Part shown: in pieces, positions 49,010-60,644 of the stretch
How the letters are laid out: every line of letters begins with the position of its first letter
How positions within the stretch are numbered: the stretch's first letter is position 1
The notes under the pieces: generated by a model
Seen by the model: the letters and a program-made list of their open reading frames with translations, nothing else
Database searches by the model: none
Told to the model about the DNA's origin: nothing
Made by a program: the position numbers and the translations under genes
Assembly (NCBI GenBank): GCA_028532985.1
Contig: JANCIK010000003.1
Location: forward strand, 1,932,001-1,996,000
Source: Stropharia rugosoannulata
Lineage: Eukaryota; Basidiomycota; Agaricomycetes; Agaricales; Strophariaceae
DNA: 64,000 bases
Direction of reading: 5' to 3'

Positions 49010-49633
49010 CTAGCTAGCCTGTTTTGATGCTTCGTGCTCCTTAATGGCGTGGGTGACAGTGCCTTCTTCTGCGCTCTTCTGCGCAGCTTCGAGCTTGCGT
49101 TCACGGCCGCCTCTGTACCAATAATTGACGAAGCGGATATCCTGGATGCTTTGTGCCGTTGCATTGGTGGCGTGACACGCGAACAAGAGGTAATTCCGCG
49201 GCTGGACCATCCACGCTGGCGAGATAAACGATGCTGGTAAGGGTGTGCATAAGATCATGGCATCGGGAAACACGCACCAAAGCGCATGAACACGAAACTG
49301 AACGGAGATGGGTAAGCAGGGTAAGGCGCACGAGGACAGGCGTAGGAAGCTCACGAGTAGCACGCAAGGGCGGTGGTCATCGTCCCTGAGATCACCTCCT
49401 CATCCTTCTTCAAGTCAGCAAGCGCCGCAAGCGGAAGCCCCCAGTTTGCGACCTAGTGCAAAGTTACAGCGCGGACAGGCAGGACAACGGCGTCACATAC
49501 CGGGCCCCAGAAGTGGGTGCCTGTGGGAGGGACGTGAGGAGGTAGCAGCAGCGACGAAGAAGGCGGTTGACGTACTGAAGAAGTATTCACGGGCCTTGGG
49601 GGACTTTACCCAGTTGAAGAAAGTCGAGGCCAT
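49010..49633 (-). CDS. MPC1: Mitochondrial pyruvate carrier subunit MPC1
   Basis: MPC1 forms the inner-membrane pyruvate carrier with MPC2/3. Five exons (49633-49576, 49520-49501, 49452-49355, 49297-49278, 49215-49010) total 402 bases and give 133 residues. Two exons are exactly 20 bases. Joined, they read [79 protein letters not shown] and QDIRFVNYW, all MPC1 hallmarks (HFWGP.ANWG, MVQPRN). The last intron uses the acceptor CTCGCCAG; the earlier TTACCAG would insert five residues into the conserved RFAWMVQ. The C-terminal tail is charged and ends EASKQAS. Confidence 0.95.
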
Positions 49634-49760
49634 TGGGGAAGATGCAAGTAAATGAACTTGTAATAAACGCACGAGTCGAGGCTTAGGGAAGCGAGGGTCA
49701 CGTGGCCCGATGATATAATTACCCCTGGAAAGTTGGACGGATGTGATTTGGGCGCTCAGG
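49634..49760. promoter_or_regulatory. Divergent promoter, MPC1 / unknown gene, with GTCACGTG
   Basis: 127 bases lie between start codons. GTCACGTG at 49697-49704 is a perfect RTCACRTG (Cbf1-type) site, about 64 bases upstream of the MPC1 ATG. Confidence 0.55.
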
Positions 49761-51183
49761 ATGCAGCAACCTCCTTATCCCAACTATGGCCAGTACTACT
49801 ACCCCGTATACCCCCAGGGCAGCCAGCAGTACTCTCAGTACTACCCACAGCCCCAGCCATCTCAGCCTCCGCAGGCCCCGCACACAAACCATCCCCCAGC
49901 CCCGGCGCCATATAGCTTCGATGCCGCTGCATACAATCTGAAGCCCAATCCCAGTCTCACAGCGCCGCCGCGCAGGCACAGAAAAAACTCGAGCACCCCC
50001 GCTACAGCACCGGCCCAGCTCAAGTCGGCGATGAAGAGAACGGTGAACGCATTCTCTCAGGCGGAGGCGACCATAGGCAGACAAATCTCCAACCCCTTCT
50101 ACAACCCGTCTGCCGCGCAGCCCAATCCCAATGCTACTATGCAGATGCCCCGGCCCCGCACCTACTCGAATCCCGCATACCCAGAAAACATCAGGGACGA
50201 TACCCGCGAGCAGGAGAAGCAGCCTGTCTTACATTGTGAGTCCTGCGGAAATTATCCATGCACACCATCTCAACCCCAGGCCCGGCTAGACCATATGATG
50301 GTGTCGTTCGTCGGCTACAACGAACTTCGCATTGAGCAGGTCATGAAAAAAGCTTTGGACGATCTACGCAGTTTAATCTGGCCAATATGGAAGGACGGCG
50401 TCGAGTCGGACACCGTTCAAGGCAGCAACTGCATTGTCAAGTTCCGAAACAATCCTTGGGATATGAACGGGCCCAATTTAAGACAGCGAGTCTCCTTTGC
50501 TGCTTCTATCCCACAGCCTTCTTACTTCACAGTTAAACTACAGGGCATACCAGCTAATCGCCGCATTCTTTCGGTTATTCCAAGATAAAGTTCGTTTCCC
50601 TTTTTTCTTATCAGTTCTCACATCTCATATACTTGATTTATAGGGTTACTCCTTTCAGACAGCAGTCAGCATATCAACTCCGGTACTGTCGCTTGCTATT
50701 TATCAGACCTCACAGCACATCAATCTTGTTATTAGTCCCCTAGGTTGCTCTTCCAAGTGACACGCCCCGATCCAAATGCTTTCTTCTTCGTTGCATACTT
50801 TGACCACGACGGCACTCGCTTTAATCTAATTGAACCGCCGACTCAGATAGACCTTTCCTTCGTCAGCCGCCTGCGCTCTAGCTTTCCGCATTCTACTTTG
50901 AATGTCAAGCCAACAGAGGATCATATGCGTGTTGTCGAGGTAAGGAAGAAATTCAACAGCAACGGTGCGTCTTCTCTCAAACCCAGATATTACCTCTTGA
51001 CATTGGCATCCTGTTTTAGTTCCGGAAGTCGAGCACTCTCTTTTATTTGTGGAAATTTTACAAATATTCAGCGACTTAGGTTTTCAACTTGATGCTGCAA
51101 TTCCATTTGGGCGTAAGGGCGCTCTGGGCATGCGCTCATCACCACGGGAACTACTTGTATTCAAAGGCTCTCTTCCTACATAG
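49761..51183 (+). CDS. Hypothetical protein with Tyr/Gln/Pro-rich N terminus
   Basis: The ATG at 49761 starts MQQPPYPNYGQYYYPVYPQG, a low-complexity Tyr/Gln/Pro region of about 65 residues. A basic stretch and then a globular region follow. Phase-checked joins are LRQR/LNYRAYQLIAAFF, LFQDK/GYSFQTAVSISTP, STP/RLLFQVTRPDPN and SN/VPEVEHSLLFVEIL, giving a frame that runs to 51183 (VFKGSLPT). Typical segments are LIWPIWKDGVESD, FRNNPWDMNG and FFVAYFDHDGTRFNLIEPP. I recall similar proteins as an uncharacterised mushroom family but know no function. The globular part looks like a ligand- or lipid-binding fold only by impression. Confidence 0.75.
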
Positions 51184-51402
51184 CCGACACCCGTACTGCT
51201 TGATCTTGTGTAAGTTTAACTGGGATTGACCTGCTATATCCTGCAGGCTGTATGTGATACTAAATATGTACCATCCATCGTAGTTACATAGAAGTTGTGT
51301 GTACTTTATGCCCTTCCCCTTGTCTGTACTTGTATGAAGTGTATCTCTACCAGTAGCTCGAAAAATATATGCACGGTACATTTGTAGTAACATTCATTCC
51401 GG

Positions 51403-52762
<1,360 letters not shown>

Positions 52763-54892
52763 ATGGGAAACCTTCCGTTCGATGTGCTCGTTAACATCCT
52801 GAGCTTCCTCCCTGTATTCCGGGAGAGGCATGATACTGGTCCACGAACCATCTTTAGTTGCCTTTCCGTTAATTCTCTCTTCCGAGACGCCGCGAAATTA
52901 CCTTCGTTATGGAAACCTCACTACCAGATGCGGTACAGATACAGTGATCTCCAGCGCGAACAAGCGCGGAAAACGGCCGCGCGCAATAATTGGCAGATCA
53001 TGTATGCCCAGCGCCGCTGCATTGACCATGCTGCGTTGAAATTGCTCGACAAGATCGTCACAAATCGCGTCGGCCTTCAATCACTGCTTTCCAAGCTAAT
53101 CAGACAGTACATGGATGTCTGGGATGTCCTTGAACTTGAATCGACGTGTCCCATTCCCCGTGAATTTATCTGGACAAGTACAACGAATCTTACTGAACAG
53201 CCCTCCGAGCACTCGCTCTGCCGTCGATATTGGGCGAAAGCCGCTCATGATACTATCACTCGGGCATACGGTTGTACACTTTGGCGTAAATTTAACGGTC
53301 CAGATTCTGACGTCCCGTCGTTTGAGCTGGCCATGTCCTCTATGTCGACAGTCTTCGGAGTTTCTGATATAGAGGTAAGTTTGAATACTCTGCAAATTCG
53401 CTTTACTTGTAATGTCGCGAGTGTTCACCGACAAATTCAGGTAACTGGTATTATAGATGGAATAGCAAGTCGCTGTCGGAACGCGCTGGTTACGACGGGC
53501 GTCGTCATTGATAAAACCCGGATTGACTTTGACTTGCGCGCACTATGTATCGAAATATGTGTATTCCTGCGAAGAGAAGGACTTTCGCTATCCCATGGAA
53601 GTGCATACAAAATTCCCTTTTTTCTTCATGTCCTCGCTGATGCACAGTTACCATGTAGGAGATGAGCCGAATATTTTTAACAAGTTTCCACACACATACC
53701 TCACCACAGACAAGACCACCCTGCCTATTGCCCTTGTTCATATCTTCATTGCCATCTGCACTCGCCTTGGTATCAACGCATATCCCATTAACTTCCCGGG
53801 AATTGTTCTATGCCATGTACCGGCCATTCAGCAAGACCGCCCGCCTCTCGTCGTCAACCCCTCCTGCTTCCATCCTCAGCATGCGGTGGTCGATGACAAT
53901 ATTCCTAGCCAGGCGAATCCTGTAACGCAAATAATGAATTTTCATCCCTGGCTACAGACCGACGACAATCAACTAGCGCCGTGCGGGCCAAAGGTAATGC
54001 TCATCAGAGCCTGCCGCAATATAGCTGCTACCCTTCGGGCTAGTCCTAATTACCCCTGGAATCGATATCAGTTCCATCCTCCTATTCTTCTCCTAATATG
54101 TATCGTCAACCTACTTCTCGAGGACGAGGAAGATGGCCTGCGATTATATTTATCTCAGATGGATATCCGCGCCGTGGATTGTATATTTCTACTAGACGAA
54201 CTTGTTCCGTATCTCAACCCCAGACGCAAAGTGTTTATGGAGCATACCTGCACCTCTATTCTCGAAATTGATGAGCAGGAGGAGAAACGCCAACATAAGC
54301 GAACACCTGACATTCGCTACTTCGTAGGCATGGCCATCTCCATTGATAGTGGATATTCTGAAAATCCCTATTCAACAATCCCGTGTACTGGCTTTATCAC
54401 CGATTGGAAGGTATGTAAACAAATGCTGGGCATGCACGACCTATTAAGCGATGTCCTATTTTTATGATTTTCAGCGCGGATCAGCTGCATTATCTACTAC
54501 GCGAGAAGACTTGCCATCAAGTGTTAATGAAAAGATGGCTAGCACCGACGGAATGTTTATCGCACATTCCATCGATGGTCGAGAAAGAGGTGAAAATTTC
54601 TCTCGTTGCATCCAATCCATAGCACTGAATACGAGACCGCTGCGTTTACAAAGCACTAACGCCTGATAGTATCTGTCCGGCCACTTTTACATTGGAGGAT
54701 GTCCAAGCATGGTATAGGAACGTCGAAGACCTGCCGCTTTGGTTTGAAGGAGTCGACCTTCCCAAAGACCCGGCTAAGGGTATTGCACACCGTGATGGAC
54801 GTGGGAGGCTGCTGCTAAGTCCGCAACATGCACACAAGTATCCAGACGACAGTAGCGCAGGTGCGCGCTGGGTTGAGCATGGGATGTTTTAA
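52763..54892 (+). CDS. F-box protein with transglutaminase-like and YccV domains (FBXO21-like)
   Basis: This is a likely substrate adaptor of an SCF ubiquitin ligase. The ATG at 52763 opens an F-box (LPFDVLVNILSFLPVF, LPSLWKPHYQMRY). Phase-checked joins are SDIE/VTGIIDGIAS, LSLSHG/RDEPNIFNKFPHTYLT, TDWK/RGSAALSTT and IDGRER/ALTPDSICPATFTLED. The middle region (DLRALCIEICVFLRREG, TTLPIALVHIFIAICTRLGI, NFPGIVLCHV) matches the transglutaminase-like fold of FBXO21. The end (DIRYFVGMAI, GFITDWK, DGMFIAHSIDG) fits a YccV/hemimethylated-DNA-binding-like domain in weakened form, and the tail LLLSPQHAHKYPDD is also family-like. The YccV core is poorly conserved, so its function may be lost. Confidence 0.8.
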
Positions 54893-55008
54893 ATAGGACA
54901 TTCTATTGACATTGGTTTTATTTACTTGTTCAAGTCATTGTCATTCTCAGTGCTGCAACATTTATACGAGTGATTTATCTTGGGTATTCACGTAGTACTC
55001 CGACCATC

Positions 55009-58000
55009 TCAGACAACACCAATTGTGATTTGTTGATAAGCACCAGTCTGTTCGAGTCTTAACAAGTCCTTCGTTGCAAGAACTGAAACAAGACATATGT
55101 GTCAGTTCACACATGAGGAAACATATCAAATCGTACCTAAGCAGTGATAAAACCCTGCGGCCGCAACATGTTTATTGCTGGTCGCCTTTGGGACGACCAC
55201 ATCAAAAGTTAGGCGCCGGTCCCGAGGCAGTGATTGATGTTGCATCTTCGCATACCTGAAGCAAGGTAAACGTAAAATTATCATCGTTATTCCTTAATAT
55301 GTACTTACTCTAGGAAATTGAATGAGTTGCGCTCAAGAGTGATTAAGTTGAGGTCAGACTGCTGAGTCTCTTGCTGTGTTTCTTCTGGTGCATCTTCCAC
55401 AAGGAGCTGACTTTCGACTAAAAAAGCTGAAATTCAAGGTGGAACCGTATTCCATCGGTCTGTTTCCTTACTGTCAAAAATAAAATTTTCACCCAGAATT
55501 TGCTGGTCGCCTGCAGATACCGTCGGAGAGAAGAAAGCTGTTCCCATTCCAGGCCTCGGGGCCAAACTGGATCGTTTGCTACTGAGAGCGATGGGGCTGT
55601 CGTGGCGACTAATCGAGCTGCTACGTAGACGAACATCAACAGGCATAACAACCTGGTCAACGAGAGGCGGCAAGGCCTCGTTCCCGGCCGACGAACTGGG
55701 CCCAGCATTATCCCAAGGAAAGAGAGAGCTGGGTTGAGAGCCATTGATGGGTTCTCGCGGACCAAGGTCAAATCCAATGTTCAGAGATCCAAGCCCTGAA
55801 ACTGATCGGGAAATACGACGTGCTTGTCCAGGTTCCTATGTATGTTAGCCCATCTACCCTTCTTATTTAAAAAGAAATTACTTCAGAAGATTGGCGGTGG
55901 CCATCAGTTGGGTCAATGACCATAGCGTTATCCACGTTGTCTGATTATTCCTGGGTAAGTATGTTTTAACATTAAGGACCGTAAGACGCACTGTCTGCAA
56001 GCCAATCCATGCGCCAGTCCTCTGCACCTAATTGAATATCCGCTTCCACAGCATCTATCACAACTTCGCCATTTGTCTTTCGCTTCTTGCGGACGGGTCC
56101 ACTGTTTAGGTCTTAAAAAAAACAGGTCGCCCAAACATGAGCTATAGAATACACGGTGTGTCATACCATCTTCTATGTCATGAAGCCTGACAACTCCAGA
56201 TCGAGCTTCAACTTGAACTTTGAAGTTATGTTGCCAGAATTGGATCAGTCCGCGGGCATGGACTAATATTTGAGCGATACATCATTTGGTTAGAAGAATA
56301 GAAACAAGTATATGTCACTGACTTCCTTTGGGCACGCCCCAAATAAGATCTTGGATTAATTTTCCGTTCTCTTTCTCGACTTTTTTCATCTGTATCTCAC
56401 GCCTCAGGTTATTCTGAAATTCTAAATACTTAGCTCTTGCGATCTTTTTGGCATTGAGTAAGTCCCTTTAGCTATTGGATCTTTTTTTAAAAACACGAAC
56501 CTTCAGTTCGTCATCTGTCAGTTCAGTACGAGCATCCAGAAGAAGGCGAGTACGCTTGAGTTTTCGCGGGGCCTCTTTGTTCTGTTCGGCCAAGACTGCC
56601 TTCGTAATGTTAGCCAATGGCTGCTGTATATCATCTTGCGATAAAAGCATATGAGCAAAGGATGCGGTGGGGCTAGTGACAGCGTTTCTTGGAGGGGGTG
56701 CCATGGGCTGGGAACGTGGTGTATGTACATTGTGCATATCTTCAATAACGGGCTGATCTAAAATGCCTGTCATATCACCACCGTTCATGTCGAAATCAAA
56801 GTGCGCGTCGAAAGCCATTCCTTGATCATCAAAAGGAATTCCTATACTGGATCCTCGGACAGAAGGGAGTTTACTGAGAAACGACGTTCGATATATGCGA
56901 TTTAGCCGAATGACAGTGGGCAAGATAACTTACTGGGCGCTAATTCCACTTTTCATAGGAGACGCTATCCATCCAAGCTCCTTCGCAAGATCTTCACCCA
57001 GACCATCGGCCAAACCATCTCCAAGATCAAGTCCGTCAGATAAAGCAAAGAAATCTTCAAAGCCTCCAGCAGCCTGTGAAGAAGATATGTCTCCACTTGC
57101 AGCTTTCTCGAACGAAAGATCAAAAGAGGCAGAGAGCAGGTGTTCGTGGTGTTCTTCCAGCGTATGCGCTTCCTTGCGCGCAACCTCTGTTTTTTTTGAG
57201 GGAACTTTTCGTTTTTGCTTTGCCGCAGTAGGATCAAAGTTGTCGTCATCATTGTCTAGGAGTTCAGTTGCTCGAGACGTATCTCCTGTACAGAAGTAAG
57301 ATTACCAAGATTGGATAAATTATTATGACATACATACCGTCAATGTTTAGATATTCGTCCCAGTCCTACGGATATTAGATTTTATTGATTGAAGAGGAGC
57401 TTTCAGCTTACAGCGACGAAAGCATCAAAGTCAAGGACGTATGAAGTTTTTGGATTGGCTAGCACAGTAAGTGTAGAAGGCCTGACAATATTCTGATATT
57501 ATGATGAATGTATGCGCTGGATTCAATGCCTTACTTTGCAACTGGGTTTGCCATCTGCAATTGCACTCCTGCACTCAGGTTGTGCATATCCTGGATGACT
57601 TTCTTCAATAAAGCGACACAGTTCGTTACATCTGTCAGGAAAAGCTCCTGTTTTACTATGCGGACGTATTAGAACGAAAATACGAGGAGCATATGCATAT
57701 AAACATACCTTTGTATACCCTTAAAGGAGTTTAGCAGCACGTTTACAAAAAGCATCTTCCTCACAAAAACACGTACCGAACAACTCCAAACATGAGGTTA
57801 CTTGATAGACGCAACGCCAGTGGTTCCGCTGGCTCAGATATCAAGTCGCATAGTTGGGCAATGTCAGCACTAAGAACTGATCTCTTAGGTAGTTTTTTGA
57901 AAGTCGATCTGGAACCCAAGGTCGCTGCCAGCCTATGAAACTTATGGTCAACTGGACTGGAAGGGGTATATGTTCATACCATAGTAAACCGAACCCACTG

Positions 58001-58035
58001 TCGCGTTTAGCAAGAAGCTCTGGTGTGAAAAACAT
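55009..58035 (-). CDS. REC8: Meiotic cohesin kleisin REC8
   Basis: REC8 replaces RAD21 in meiotic cohesin and holds sister chromatids together. The ATG at 58035 starts MFFTPELLAKRDSGFGLLWL, then LAATLGSRSTFKKLPKRSV, DIAQLCDLISEPAEPLALRL and SSNLMFGVVRVYKVKQELFL, the SMC3-binding N-terminal kleisin domain, spread over several small exons. The middle is acidic and low-complexity, as usual. The C-terminal winged helix is formed by exons joined as YAKMQHQSLP, LTFDVVVPKATSNKHVAAAG, FYHCLVLATKDLLRLEQTGA and ITIGVV, stopping at 55009. N-terminal wording (ELLAKRDSGFGLLW rather than the ILSKKGPLAKVWLA of RAD21) supports REC8. Separase sites were not searched. Confidence 0.88.
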
Positions 58036-58150
58036 CGAAGAGGGTAAAAGCAATCAAGTCAAGGCGCAATTCAAAGAGCAAGGACAGTGCATTAGCGACC
58101 GAAGCATCTACACTTATAAATAACCTATATATAGGCAAGAGATCTATAGG

Positions 58151-60476
58151 TCAAACCTTCATCCACCGCTTGCCATCGCTACCCACAAGTCTCGCAAACA
58201 GGTCATCGCGACTTCCTACCCATACAAATCTCTCTTCCTTCTGTTCTTTCAGGCCGTCAACAGACTCGTTCCATCGAATGTTAAGTCCTTTAAGAAGACC
58301 AGCCTTCTTAACACCTTTGACAGCAGCCAAAGGAATTACCAGTTTGGGAGCTCGAGACATGATAGGGGTGAACAGAAGAGCATTATGATTCATGGTCAGG
58401 ATCCCGGGTGTCGATCCAAGTTGACAAGGATACGCTAAACAGTTCTTACAATTAGTATCATTTACTTCTGTTAAGTAGTTGACTGACTATGAATTTCAGA
58501 GAGGGACTGAGGTTGTGCAATGCCTATTGCCCCTGCAATTAGGGGATGACGGGGTGGCCAAACCTCATGAACATGCCACTATTGATGGTATAAGTGACCT
58601 GTCCCAATAGAACTTCGCAATCACTCACCGGCTGTCCTGGCTTCAATCTCTGAATGTCATCGATGGCAGACTTCCCCATAGCTATTCGATCACCCCATTT
58701 CTTCCAGTCAATCGATGAACTACGTGAGATAGGCGTCTCTTTTTTCTTTGATGACGTTTCAGGTGAATCGCTAGTCTCGGATCTTTTGTGTTTCCGGGTG
58801 GGAGTGATATCCAATCCAGAAACGATTCTTTGCGAGATTAGTTGCATCGCATACTCCGCATCAGTAGGAACGTTGGAAAATAACGGCGGTGTTCTTGGAA
58901 AAAAGTGTGAAAATTGTTAGAAAAAGGAGCGATACAAATCTAAATTTATAAACCTTCTTCGTTCTGATCTAGGCAGGGCCAGTATGACAGGTGATACATG
59001 CCAGAAAATGAAGCCAAATACGAAGGTCATCCCCTTGACAAGATAACGCGTGGGTAAAAAGGATAGGAGAAACAATATTGATAGAATCTAAAAGTCGCTG
59101 TTAAGTGGATTGTCAGACTTGAAGGGATAACAACACAACCGTCCCATAACGTTGTGACGCTGGCGCATTGCGCCATATGAATATACTGCGGTTACATTCG
59201 TCAGAAAACTTGGATAAAGTGTTAATCACTGACTTGTGAATACGTTCATGAAGGTCCGCCAATTCTTCAAGTAGCCTCAATCCAAATTGCTTGAGATCTT
59301 GGACTTGTTTTGTCTCTGCGTTCTCTTGTGTAGCTTGATCCTCGACATTTACAGTATCGCTTGACGTTCTCCCCTTATCTGTAGATGTCTTGTTTGTAGT
59401 GCCTTTGAGCTTGCTTTTATTAGCGTAATCAAGAAGTTTAAACAAGCGCCACAGTTCCTTCATGCTCGAGGCCTTAGAGGAAAGCCCAGCATAAATCTGT
59501 TCACCAAATTCGTTTGCATTCAATATTTGTTCTCGATGTTGGCGCAGATCTTCGAGGCTGGGATAAGGAAATAGGCGATGTTTAAGGAGGCTGTAGAGAA
59601 TTCGGGCAGTCAAGGCTGCCAAAATCATGTCGAACCACCAGAGTGCCCAGAAAATCTATGTACCGTCAAACTGTTAAGTTTCCAAGGTTAGCAAATAGCA
59701 ACATTCAACTCACTGAGCAGTATATTGCACTCTTACCAGGATCTTTCCAACTGGCGAGGTGATACAGCCTTTTGAAAAAAGGGCCGTAGACGGGAATAAT
59801 TACAAGGTACAATCGTTCCATGGCAAGCCGTAAACGACTGAAGGTAAAAGGCGAGAAAGGCCGCGCAGGTGGGAGCATTGGAACAACATATCTCTGTGCG
59901 TATTGAATAGGCATTGAATAAGGACTGCGTGAAAAGTAGTATTAGTCAACGCACGTATGCAATCTCTTCCGACATAGATTCGTAGCGACGCGCTTCCTGA
60001 CGAAATTCACGAGAAGTGCGAAGTGGTACACCATCAACATCTTCGTTTAGCTGGTATTCAGCTTCTTCGGTATCGTCCTCGAAAGATGTTTTCTTGTCAT
60101 CTGGTGTCTCCGGGGCCTGCACTTCTGTTACATACTACATCTATTGTTAGCCAGTGGTGAAGTGAATATGAGCGCACTGAACTGTAGTGAATAGATGAAG
60201 AAATCGTTCTATTTCTTCGTTATCATATAGTTCACGAAGTTGCCGTTCAGTAAGCTCTTGCTCGTCACGAACGGGTGCTTGGTTGACAGGGATCCCACGA
60301 TCAGTACTGCTCAAACTACCTCCCTGAGACCGAAAGTAAGCATCCACGGAGAGCGCGCGATGCAGCTTAGGAGGGTGAGGTTTTGCGTCATTTGAGTCAG
60401 GGGTTTCTGCTGTCCAGACGAGATGGTCTTCTGATTGAGACATGAAGGACTGGAGCACCCATTGAGTGCTGTACAT
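58151..60476 (-). CDS. GRAM-domain membrane protein (GRAMD4-like)
   Basis: The likely start is the ATG at 60476 (MYSTQWVLQSFMSQSE); a GTG further up is in frame but improbable. Exons give SDAYFRSQGG-type disordered sequence, a helix-rich region (ELTERQLRELYDNEEIERF), and ERLYLVIIPVYGPFFKRLY. Then come hydrophobic segments (FWALWWFDMILAALTARILY) and an amphipathic coiled region. IFIWRNAPASQRYG, FLPTRYLVKGMTFVFGFIFW and HVSPVILALP form the membrane block typical of GRAMD4. A GRAM-like end (HNALLFTPIMSRAPKLVIPL and VKKAGLLKGLNIRWNES) stops at 58151. GRAM domains bind membrane lipids. GRAMD4 relatives act at ER or mitochondrial membranes, but the role here is unknown. Confidence 0.75.
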
Positions 60477-60644
60477 ATACCCTCGTTTCAGCGCGTCATA
60501 GGTGTAAAGGCGTAGCGTGAGAAACGTTGCTGAAGCGGTCACATGACCTGCGCGTTGAAATCGAGCCGCGACAAGTCTCCACCATCAACGATACCAACGA
60601 CGACCTCCAACAAGCAGGATTGGACGCTGACAATCCTCCTCAAC
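60477..60644. promoter_or_regulatory. Divergent promoter, GRAMD4-like / INCENP
   Basis: 168 bases lie between the likely starts. GTCACATG at 60538-60545 fits RTCACRTG and lies in the near-palindrome GGTCACATGACC. An in-frame ATG for the plus-strand gene occurs at 60543 inside this site, but homology favours the Met at 60645. Confidence 0.45.
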
